Of a DNA stretch of 31,996 nt, positions 23,076-31,996 are shown piece after piece. The stretch lies in contig JAYMGJ010000360.1 of assembly GCA_037178675.1 (NCBI GenBank), positions 1 through 31,996 on the forward strand, given 5' to 3'. How positions within the stretch are numbered: position 1 is the first letter of the stretch; the number at the start of each line of letters is the position of its first letter. The stretch is from Scleroderma bovista (Eukaryota > Basidiomycota > Agaricomycetes > Boletales > Sclerodermataceae). The notes under the pieces are model-generated. The model saw only the letters and a list, made by a program, of their open reading frames with translations, was not told the DNA's origin and ran no database searches. Both the position numbers and the translations under genes were made by a program.

Positions 23076-23188
23076 ACGTCAACGCGAAGCTAGCAGCTTT
23101 TCAGCATGTCTGTATTCCCCAGTATGTTGGTAGCTCACCAAAGGAAATAGAAAACGTTCCCTTCGATGAGAATATCTATCAAATGTGA
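22430..23188 (+). CDS. Truncated HET-domain protein with a chimeric tail
   Basis: The 252-residue frame starts MRLINVRTLLNIERG, a normal start for basidiomycete HET proteins. The HET domain follows: SYAILSHRWGKEVNYDEM, DGFDWLWVDTCCIDKRSSAE, LSEAINSMYRWYKNS, AYLHDV, WFSRGWTLQELIAPKDVRFF. HET domains trigger incompatibility-type cell death in fungi. After SVAQ (about residue 215) the expected MSWAA...EDRAYSL end of the domain is missing. The last 30 or so residues come from reading copy C backwards through part of its exons and an intron, and stop at 23186-23188. The product therefore lacks the C-terminal part of the domain and any downstream repeats. Whether it is expressed or active is unknown. 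Confidence 0.8.
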   Translation: MRLINVRTLLNIERGVMKRGRLTPQTKILEELDDARTSYAILSHRWGKEVNYDEMVQLPKMVAEDRYEVRARAGYKKIVHSCKQAEKDGFDWLWVDTCCIDKRSSAELSEAINSMYRWYKNSKRCYAYLHDVDQTWFPTFRNTTKFHGSTGWPEWFSRGWTLQELIAPKDVRFFNKEWEHIGDKKGLATALNEITRVPEHILRNGIPPKRPSVAQNVNAKLAAFQHVCIPQYVGSSPKEIENVPFDENIYQM

Positions 23189-24523
23189 CCCGCTCCATCG
23201 TAAACCCGAAGCCGAAAAATCTCCCTTTGAACGCTGATAGCTTGCCCAAATGCACAAGCAAAATAAGATTGACTCGAAGGCGAGGATAGTGTACACGCTA
23301 TTGGGGAAGAATTGCTCCGAAGACGTCGAAGAAGCGCAAAAGTAAACTCCTGGCAATGGTTGATTTGAAGCTTTCCGACATGATCAAAACGTTAGTGTAA
23401 ATGAATGCAGACCTAGTATTGCGGGCTAACCATTCACAGTGGAACTGAACTTGATGCACATGACAAGTGTTACCGCAGCTTCGGCGAAAAATAAAGTAAC
23501 CAGGAGCGCAAGGACCTTCTTAGAACGCTGATAAAGAACATAGAGACGCATTTGCAGCATAACTGTTTGCATCGTTATGACAAGATAAGTACTCCCAAGT
23601 GTTAAGCTATTACCTTGTACGGTAGACACGATTATCCACGTAGGCCATACTTCCATGGGTACGAATACTTTGCCTATCAACTATTAGTTCAAATATTGGA
23701 AGCCAAGAATATCCTTACAGCTGGATGTGACGAAACGAGACATTGTAATCACCTTGAGTCACACAAGCCGGAAACTTTGTAAACAAAATCCTTACAACTG
23801 ATGCGATGAATAGATCAGTTATCATGTTAAGGTAGTATGGCCCTTACTGCAAGTGACGGCTTGTCCAAGAAGAATGCTACCAGGGCGATATTTTTGTTGT
23901 TCTTATGTCATGGCCATGCAACTCACCAGTCGAGAAGAATCTTAGAAAGTAAGAACGAGGATACTGCAATCAGAAGAAGGATAACATACATGACCCAAGC
24001 ACTTCCAAGATATCGCAACTGTGAAGGGGAACAGTAAGAAACCAGGAAGCCCATGCCGGCCAAAATCGAATACATACTGCCAGGTATAAGAAAGTGGACA
24101 TAATCGGGGGCTTTTTCTGCGACATGAATATCAAATGTAGTCTGATATTTGCATGAAGTTACTGCATACCCATATGTATTCGACCTAGTATACAAATCAC
24201 ATCGTCTGCGAAGTCCGGTCGAGAACGAAGACACGTACCTCTTGGTTGAATACAATGACTACGTGCTCGTCAGCAAACCACGTCCAGGTTTGAATATGAG
24301 CATGCTAACAGGAGTCATAAACTAACCAAGTCACCGCAGCAGCTGAGAAAGAGTCTTAGCACACACCATACCTGGATTTGATCGACTAATAACCCACCCT
24401 GACATATCCTATTGACCTGAATGAGTCGGCCAAGTTCGATGTAATACTGTTCCATTAGAGCCGAGTCCATTGGGGCTAGTAGAGAAGTAAGAACCTGTTG
24501 AGAAGACAGGCATTGGTAAGAAA

Positions 24524-24570
24524 CTATATACCCACCCAAATATAACGCAGTGCATAAGGCAGTGTCCAAT
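24524..24570 (-). promoter_or_regulatory. CCAAT and TATA elements of copy C
   Basis: On the minus strand ATTGG (24566-24570) precedes TATATAG (24524-24530), about 55 bp before the start codon. This is the best-preserved promoter of the array although the gene itself is split. Confidence 0.55.
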
Positions 24571-25198
24571 CACATCGGAAGTTGTTGCCATCAGCTGACG
24601 CCTAAGAATGTCTAAGTCACATAATAGGGTACTGCGATCGCAACTGTCGTTATTTGCTCAAGTCGCGTTGATGAATGGGCAACGACATCAGCGAAGTTTG
24701 GGCATACTATGCAAATGTCCATAAGGTGCCTCGATCTGCTAGCACCCGTCTGCAGACAGTTGCTGCCCTTGTTGCATCCAGAGAAAACAGGAAACACTGA
24801 ATCCAACGTTGAGCCTTGTATGTAGTCAGAGGGGATAAACATGTGCATCCAGACTTCAGGCTTACACACAATTCTAGTTCAGATCATATCGACCCCAGTC
24901 GCACATTGCGGATGATGGCAACCTCTAGAGTGTCGTCGAAGTCAGACCCTGCATGGGGGTTGGGCCATCAATGCGAGACAAGTCTCGGGCTTCTTGTGGC
25001 GCCTTCGACCAGCTAATGGATGGGCATTATAATTATCACTGGCTCTCGTCACCGGTACTATAACTAGATCCCAATTTCACCTCGCTGCCAGGGGACATAG
25101 GGTACACCGGTGCGTCTTCCCGCTCCATGGTTCGGAATATATACGACCGAAAGGTCTTAATAGTAACCCATTAACATGATTCATATCTAAGAAAATGC

Positions 25199-25510
25199 AT
25201 TGAGGATTAGACTGACCAAGTATTGTTACATGTACGAGCACTTACCCTCTAAATCCGACCATACATCTAGCCCTACAGTCCTTGATACATGCTCGCATGG
25301 TTATTAAGTCCCGATCCAGCCCCACGCAGAGACGGCATGAGTGGATGCTATTCGTGTGGCCTTGTAATGATCTATGATGGCGTGTGCCATGTGTTCATAG
25401 CCTGACTGACATGCAACCTCGCTGTGCGGTAGGCCATCTGTAACGACGAGTGCCGCCTCGTAGTCGAAGCATGTAAATTGTCCGGGGTAACAATCACGAT
25501 CCGTTGATCT
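25199..25510 (-). pseudogene. Decayed GH27 alpha-galactosidase fragment
   Basis: GATTAGACTGACC and following bases match the GH27 gene around 12040-12110, and the minus-strand frame 25516-25304 reads YEHMAHAIIDHYK, against YERMAHAIADLSK in the intact gene. The catalytic segments are not recognisable and the surrounding frame is broken, so this is a relic. It lies between copies C and D in the same orientation as the intact GH27 gene relative to copy A. Confidence 0.6.
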
Positions 25511-25985
25511 CTCCATTAGCTGCTGGAATCACGTACCTGTACCATGTACAGCGCAATTTAACTCATGGCATGGATAGCACCCGATATCCCATTAGCAAGT
25601 TAGCGCTATAACACGGCCGTATTATTGACACTCTGCATAGCCTTCCTGTCATCGTATCTGGGCATGTTCGCCGATGAGTATGGGATGAGATTGGGGAGCT
25701 GTATCTCCACCTAGTAATGATCTTTGTTGTCGTCTTGGTGTTGACTCTACGTTACCTCAGCCAGTGGCATTGTGGTGAACACCAATTGGGTGACTTCCCT
25801 AAAATGGTATTCGACCCTTTGAAGAGAGGACTGTCTTCCTTCTCGTTGGGTCTGCCTAGGGGAGACCAATGCCCATGATCCCCACACTAGATCATCAAAA
25901 TTGGACACTTGATTCTGTCTTTACGATCTGCATCTCCACCCCTGCAATTGCAAGTAGCTACTGGATGGGCATCCTCGAAAAGTAG

Positions 25986-26309
25986 TACACTTTGTCGCAC
26001 TCTTGCATAGTGCCCGAGTTTCAGAACATGGACGCACGCCACCTTTACATCATGGGCGAGGAAGTTTCTATCGGGATTCTCACATTGCCCGCCGAATGGC
26101 ACCCTATCTACGATCCGCGAGACAATGCTTATCCTGATGAGCATCTGTCATCATGACCGGGACCTGGGACTTCTGCCACAATGCCAGCTGGAAAACCTAC
26201 TACCTGGGGACAATCTCTATTCACTACCTTCGACGCTCGATATAATGTGTTCACAACTCCTCATCCTGAAGGAATATACGCTGACAGATTACATTTTCTT
26301 AGATGCTAA
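25986..26309 (+). pseudogene. Protein-like frame with one internal stop, unknown family
   Basis: A 108-codon frame is open except for TGA at 26154-26156. It reads like real protein: HLYIMGEEVSIGILTLPAEW, HPIYDPRDNAYPDEH, then after the stop TTWGQSLFTTFDARYNVF and PHPEGIYADRLHFLR. It may be one exon of a broken gene or contain an undetected intron. I do not recognise the family and found no second copy in the window. Confidence 0.35.
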
Positions 26310-26582
26310 CCAGATGCCTGCGTACAGATTGCAAGGCCCCTGATTCGGCGCAAGCATTGAATACCTTGACTTTGATTTGGTTTGGCAATAAGTGATGGGA
26401 CACTGGTCCTATGCCTCGTAGCCTAATCTATACAATGAGTAGGATAAGTTACATGTTTTATGTCAGTACTTGAAATATTAACGTGAAGGCATGCATTTGG
26501 TGTATATCGTATCGCTATGTAAAGTTACTCGTCGATCCACACGAGAATGAAAAGTACTTGAAAATCTATGAACCCTTGAACA

Positions 26583-28242
26583 TCAAACGTCGCTCACAGT
26601 AGGTGTCGGATATGTCACAGCTACAGGGCCTCCACTCAGCTGATGTGTGGAGTGCGAAACGGACAAAGCCCCTTCTCGGAGATGTAAAATAAGGCGACAG
26701 CCGCCGATAATGAAGGTCGCTGGGCCAAAGGCAAGGATAGCCGAACCCCATTGTATCTGGGGGTCCAGGTTTAGCAAGAGTCAGTTTGATTTATCTCCAA
26801 AAAACATACCCCGAATACGAAGAGTGCTATCATGGAAATGATCCACATCAAGACGAAGCTAGCGGTCTCGTCAGTATGTCCCTATTTTCTGGTACATGGA
26901 TAACTTACCAAAAAAAGTACAAGACATTTCCTCTGACGAGAATATCTATCAAGTGTGCCCCGCTCCATCGTAACCTGGAAGAAAAGTGCTCTTTGGATCG
27001 CTGATAGCCAACCCAAACGCACAAGCCGACCAAGGTCAACTCAAAAGCAATGGTCGGGTACATGCTGTAATAGAGCCATCCGTAAGTTGTTGAACCACAA
27101 AGGTAGGCTCCTGGTAGTGGTTGATTTATTACTATGGGACATAATCAAATGTTGCCAAAAATGACTAGTACAGAAGTGCGTTGGGCTAACCTTTCGCCGT
27201 AGCACTGAAATCGATATATATGCAGAGCATTGCTGCAGCCTGTGCAAGAAAGAAGGTAACCAAGAACACAAGGATCTTTTTAGAACGCCTGTAAAGAACA
27301 TAGAGTCGTATTTGCAGCATAACTGTTTGACACGGAAAGGTAAGTCTTACCCCAGTGTGTAAACGTATGGTGAATGGTTACCTTGCACAATAGACTCGAT
27401 GAGCCATGTAGGCCATACTTCCATGGGTACAAATACTTTGCCTTGAAACCATCGGCTCAAATATTGCAAGTCAAGGAAGGATATCCTTACAGCTAGGTAT
27501 GATAAAACGAGACGCCGTGATCACCAGTTGAGCCATGCAAACCAGTTAATCGGTAGACAACACCCTTACAACTAATACAATGAATGGATCGGTCATCGTA
27601 TTGAATTATAGCCTTACTGCAAGTGATGGTTTGTTCAAGAAGAACGCTGCCGAAGACATGCCATTTTCGATCCCTTGTCACAATTAAGCAACTCACCACC
27701 CGAGAAGAATCTGAGAAAAACATGAATGATTGTGCTGTAACCAGTGAAGGGAAGGCATACATGCCCCAAGAACTTCCTAGATATCGCAGCTGTGAAGCAA
27801 GATAAGAGATTGGGAAGCCAACGGCAGCCAACACCGGATGCATACCAGAAGATATACGAAAGTGGTTATAGACCATGGCATTTTCTACAACACGGACATT
27901 ATTAAAACCAATCTAATGATTTTCTCGAGCCATTTCGTACCCATATGTATTCGACCTGGTATACAAGTCATTTTGTCTGCAGATTTCGGTTGAGAGTGAA
28001 GGCCCATACCTCTTGATCTAATAGTATACCTCCACCGCCATCAGCAAACTACATTCAAGTTTCAATGTGGAGATAGGCTTACAGGAGTCGTAAACTAGCC
28101 AGGTCATTGCGGCAGCTGGGGGGTGGTTAGCATATAGGATACTAGCTAGTACCCGGATCCAATCCTTACCCTGACACATCCTATTAACCTGAACGAGCCG
28201 CCCAAGCTCAATGTAAGCTTGTTCCAACTGATTCGAGGCCAT
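26583..28242 (-). CDS. DUF6533-like seven-helix membrane protein, copy D
   Basis: The chosen start is MASNQLEQAYIELGRLVQVN (an upstream in-frame ATG exists, but the sister copies start here). The signature is MTWLVYDSCILLDQE, then KMPWSITTFVYLL, LRYLGSSWG, MLQMRLYVLYRRSKKILVFL and the end LILHLREGALSVSHSTHQ. The 2-nt exons are 27571-27570 (TT) and 27492-27491 (CT). In the alternative model that uses a longer exon here, copy D lacks an AG acceptor, which favours the 2-nt exons. Exons read open; the loop after KEHFSS is two codons shorter than in E. Function unknown. Confidence 0.75.
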
Positions 28243-30093
28243 CGCGATAGGAAGGAGAGTAAGAGCTTGTTTGGGGACAAGCAATTGATAAAAGGTATCA
28301 GACAATCAACACAGCCTATAACCCCTGCAGTTCCGAATAACACCCCGCCCAATATACGCACTACACAATTGGGCAGTGTCCAGTCACATCGCCGATCACA
28401 TGTGCTGAAACCTGAGTGATCCGGTTGATGAGTCGGGACTCAGTAGTCCAGTTTTCTCAAGGGTCTCATGCCTGTTCGTGCTCATTCACGGGTACCAGGA
28501 CGGCAATCGCTATTCCCATACAACATCGAGCCACCTGCAGTCAGTCATTTGATCAAAGGCTTGCACGGTGCTTCCCTATCTTGACCACCTCGTGGCTGGG
28601 CGCAAGGCAATTTGTCAAGGCGTTCTTCGGGCATCATGTAAGAAGAAACATCCTTGATGGAACCTCGGAACTTCCCGTGGCAATTCCGGCCACGCGGGTC
28701 AAGATAACTGAAGTCCCTCACGCGGACATGACTCCCAATACCTCCCCCCATACGTCTACGGTCTGAGTCGTCAATGTCCACGCCAGCCCAAGACGCGCAT
28801 GCTATGCAACCCTCAGACATTCATATGTTGGCGCATAGCCTTTACACAATTCGCCACTGCAATTCGAAACTCAGAACAAGTGGCGACACCAACAATCCTT
28901 CGGCGAGGACGCATATCACACCTGATGAAACAAATGTATCCGTCCTGCGAACTGGAGCGCATCAGCTAACAGACGAGCACTGCATGCATCATAACTTACC
29001 CGGTGATGCGGATGCTAACAGAACCAATGGAGTGGCCGCGGTAAGTCCACGTCCATGTATCATTTCCCACTGACCAACACGTACTGCGCATGTCATTGTT
29101 TTTATAGCGCACACATTCACCGCCAGCTACAGCATGGAGCATCAGCACGAGGAACAGTCAGGCACACAGTCATCGAGGCTGGAAAATGACCTGTCGTCGT
29201 CACGGATCTTCTATCGCACTTATTCTCTCATTTGAAGCGATTGAGAGAGGACGATTGTCAGGAGCACTTCGGCGATGTACTAGTGAAGGCACAGGACATA
29301 CAACGCGTGAAACCACTACGCAGCTTCACATGAAAGGCAATTGTCATCGAAGCCGTACTAGTGACATGCAATACATACCTGCTCGTTGACACTCGCCATC
29401 GACTACGAGTGCTGGTTTCACAACACAGATGCACATCGCCTTTAACGGGAAAGTACGCTGGACGAACTACTACATATCGTTAGTCTGCGACTCCAGGCAG
29501 TGCCAACCCCTGATGACATCACGAGTCGATCCCACTGCCTCGCACTTGGGGATTTTCGGTCCAATGCCAGACCGCCACAAAGCGATACTCTCCATCTTCC
29601 ATCACAGCTCGTGCCATATTCTCGTCTATTTTTCGAGTCATACCTACTCAATTGCCTTCAGTACCACTCTTCTATATAATTTCAATGTTGACAACCTCTC
29701 AGACTATCGATACATGCCGACGAATCGCGTCGTCAGATGTGAGATCGGTGCATGCATTGCAAGGCCTTGGGCTCCACACTAAGATTCTTTTGGTGGGCGA
29801 TTTGCACAAACGGCAATATTTGACTAGGTCAGTCCCGAGCAAGTCCCGAGCACTGCTCTCAGTGCTTTGAATTTGGCAGTAAGCAATGGGATAATCCCAT
29901 AACCTCATAATGTCTAATGAGTACAACCTTGTATAAGTTACATAACTCGAGTACGGCCAGCATGGAGATTGCTTAACACATCACCTTGGAGCCTGTTGCA
30001 TACATCCGGTGCATATCGTCCGCCGCTACATAATTTACTCATCAATCCACTATCAGAGTAAAGGGTATAGACTGGAGTCATGGGCGTTGAACA
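28243..30093. other. Spacer D-E, no certain gene
   Basis: The right end (about 29880-30093) resembles the 3' flanks of copies B and D. A TGATGACATCACGAGT block (29511-29526) is shared with the A-B spacer. Apart from the spliced frame listed separately (28774-29389), the frames 28416-28766 plus and 28545-28820 minus overlap each other and show no domain. Confidence 0.4.
28774..29389 (+). CDS. Possible small spliced gene of unknown function
   Basis: Frame 28774-29040 ends at a good donor (GCG|GTAAGTCC); a branch-like CACTGAC and the acceptor TTTTTATAG follow, and exon 29108-29389 continues the frame to TGA, giving 182 residues. The product is rich in His, Thr and Arg without any known motif or hydrophobic segment. 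The strong intron signals are the only support; a chance match or a relic is quite possible. Confidence 0.22.
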
Positions 30094-31743
30094 TCAAGCG
30101 TGGCTTATAGTGGATGTGGGATTTGCAAATACTGCAGCTGAACTCAGTTGACCCGTGGAATGCGGAGCAGGAGAGGCAGCTTCCAGGAGGTGCAAAATGA
30201 GGTGAGAGCCACCGATAACGAAAGTCGCCAGAGCAAAGGCATTGACGGCTGGACCCCATTGCAGCTGAGCGATCAAGGCTTAGCAACATCCAATCAGCGG
30301 CATGGTATACCTAACACCTACCCCATAGGCGAAGAATGTCACCATGGCGAAGATCCACATCATGGCGAAGCTAGGAACATTGTCAGTATGTTCCTGTCCT
30401 CATGCACGTGGGCAGCTTACCCAAAGTAATACAAGACATTCCCCTTGATGAGGATATCTATCAGGTGTGCCCGGCTCCATCGTAACCCGGGTGCGGAAAA
30501 ATGCTCCTTTGAACGCTGATAACCTACCCAAATGCACAAGCAAAACACCATCGACTCGAAGGCAAGGGTCGGAAACACGCTGTAAGAGAGCAACCCGTAA
30601 GACGATGAAGCACAAAAGTAGATCCCTGGTAATGGCTGGTTTGATACTGTCAAAAATGATCAGCTGATAACGAATGGATAAATGCCCTGGCCAACCTTTC
30701 GCTATAGCACCGAAATTGACGTATATGTAAACCTGCGTTGCCATCTCTGCGAAAAAGAAAATAGACATGAACCCAAGGATCTTGTTGGAACGGTTATAAA
30801 GAACATAGAGCCGTAGTTGCAACAAAACTATTTGACGAGGTAAGTCTTTTCCAGTGCGAAGATATAGTGAGTGATTACCCTGCACAGTGGACACGACCAA
30901 CCACGTGGGCCATGATTGCATGGGTATAAATACTTTGCCTAGAAACCAAACCATTAGGTCAAATATAGGAAATGAAGGATGTGCTTACAGCTTGATACGA
31001 TGAGATAGGCATCCATGATCACCTTGAGCCACGTGAACCAATAAATTTGAACATGATATTCTTACAACTGATGCGATGAATAGATCAGCCGACATATAGA
31101 AAATTTAACTCTTACTGCGAGTGACGGCTTGTCCAAAAAGAACGCTACCAGGGACATACGTTTGTTGTTCTCCTGCCATAACTAAGAAACTCACCACTTG
31201 AAATGAATCTGAAAAAAGGGTGAATGAAGGTCTTGAAGCCAGAGGAGGGATGACATACATTCCCAAAGCACTTCCCAGATATCGTAGCTGTGAAAAGAGA
31301 CAAGAGATTGGGAAGTCTATGCCAGCCGAAATGGGGTGCATACAGATAGGTATAAGAATGTGGACAGCTTGGTCTTCCGGTTTTTCTGCGACACGGGTGT
31401 CATTAAATGCAACCTGATACCTTGCTGGAGTCATTGCATACCCATATGTATTCAATCTGGAATACAAATCTCATTGCCTGCGGATTTCAGTAGAAGATGA
31501 AGAAACATACCTCTTTATCAAACGTGACAACTAATCCTTCATCAACAAACCATATTTAAGTTTCAATATATGCACACTTACAGAAGTCGTAAACTAGCCA
31601 GGTTATCGCACCCGCTGAGAGGTGGAGTTTAGCGCACAATATACCTAGATTTGAGTAACCGGAAACCTACCCTCACACAACCTATTGACTAATATGATGC
31701 GTCCAAGCTCGCTGTAGGCTTGTTCCAATTCGGATGGATCCAT
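30094..31743 (-). CDS. DUF6533-like seven-helix membrane protein, copy E
   Basis: Fully modelled: fifteen exons sum to 897 nt, 298 residues. Exons 31743-31671, 31614-31582, 31530-31511, 31456-31442, 31385-31344, 31287-31259, 31208-31195 and 31144-31116 end in FFLDKPSLA. Two 2-nt exons follow, TT (31067-31066) and CT (30990-30989), then KVFIPMQSWPTWLVVSTVQ, LQLRLYVLYNRSNKILGF, FESMVFCLCIWVGYQRSKEH, FAMMWIFAMVTFFAYG and the end LILHLLEAASPAPHS. The N-terminal signature is ITWLVYDFFVTFDKE-IEYIW. About seven hydrophobic helices are visible. The family is known in mushrooms but has no assigned function. Without the four microexon bases the frame breaks and the Phe86-Cys87 pair is lost. Confidence 0.78.
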
Positions 31744-31996
31744 GGCGGCTAAACTTTGGGGGTAAAAACCTAGTGAGCATTGGTAAGAGGCTGAGATTAT
31801 AAACCCGCCCAATGGATACAATATACAAGGCAATGTTCAACCACCGGAGATTCACATCAGCTGATTGATGGAGATAAGTCGTTTTCTAAAGGAAAGTCAA
31901 CAGAATAAGTACTGATATTGCCACTGTATTTTTTCGGGCGGTCCCCCGTTGATGTCGGGACCCTGGCGCGATTGGATCCCAAGTTTTGAATTTACT
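31744..31996. other. 5' flank of copy E
   Basis: A TTTATAA-like site (rc of about 31797-31803) lies some 55 bp upstream of the start, as in B and C, while the CCAAT box is degenerate (TTCAACC). The remaining 150 bp to the window edge shows no open frame of note. Confidence 0.4.

Larger units (their letters stand above)
21852..24470 (-). pseudogene. DUF6533-like membrane protein, copy C, split by an insertion
   Basis: The start MDSALMEQYYIELGRLIQVN, signature VTWLVYDSFIVFNQE, KKPPIMSTFLYLA and MLQMRLYVLYQRSKKVLALL, and a C-terminal helix exon ending HLRKAVSHTTLQQ are all recognisable, and the 2-nt exons are at 23797-23796 and 23720-23719. The exon for the penultimate helix (FALMWVV... in A) begins at about 23091 and then runs into foreign DNA (about 22112-23075), resuming as LVALTVYG. 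With 2.6 kb against 1.65 kb in the sister copies, the insertion explains the size. I saw no other lesion, so inactivation looks recent. Confidence 0.78.

Noticed and set aside
23079..24591. Independent small proteins in the copy C region
   Set aside because: They are exon plus intron read-throughs of the DUF6533-like gene; its exons align with copies A, B, D and E.
1..31996. CRISPR arrays, rRNA or tRNA genes
   Set aside because: No regular repeat-spacer pattern, no rRNA-like sequence and no convincing cloverleaf with both A and B boxes was found by eye; a covariance-model scan would be needed to exclude tRNAs fully.

Overview
This is nuclear DNA of a filamentous basidiomycete, most likely an Agaricomycete. 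Genes are cut by many short introns (about 46-90 nt) with GTRNGT donors, TATA and CCAAT elements sit close to starts, and the gene families are typical of mushrooms: a multi-copy DUF6533-like membrane family, a HET-domain gene, and a GH27 galactosidase with 22 exons. All exon models were built by hand from splice motifs and frame continuity. No RNA evidence was available.

Left part, about 1-10.8 kb, is a compact housekeeping block. In order it holds the tail of a plus-strand gene (2-103); a two-finger CCCH protein (485-2805, minus); the kinetochore protein Sos7 (3010-4260, minus); an 899-residue coiled-coil protein with an unusual N-terminal domain (4445-7598, minus); an HCNGP/SAP30BP-type protein (7983-9144, minus); and the catalytic GPI-anchor transamidase subunit GPI8 (9279-10789, plus). 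The last two are divergent from a 134-bp promoter.

Right part, about 10.9-32 kb, is an accessory, duplicating region. It begins with an apparently intact, probably membrane-anchored GH27 alpha-galactosidase (10935-13492, minus). Five tandem, same-strand copies (A-E) of a seven-helix membrane protein gene follow, at 14184, 18270, 21852, 26583 and 30094 (left ends). Their flanks are also related, and decayed GH27 pieces lie in the B-C and C-D spacers, so the ancestral duplicated unit probably contained GH27 plus the membrane gene. Copies A, B, D and E read open through all predicted exons. Copy C is split by about 960 bp carrying a promoter and a truncated HET-domain gene on the opposite strand.

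The most unusual signal is in the splice structure of the array. In all five copies the frame closes, and a conserved Phe-Cys appears, only if two successive 2-nt exons (TT, then CT or TT) are used, each bounded by AG and GTAAG. The GH27 gene likewise needs an 8-nt exon.
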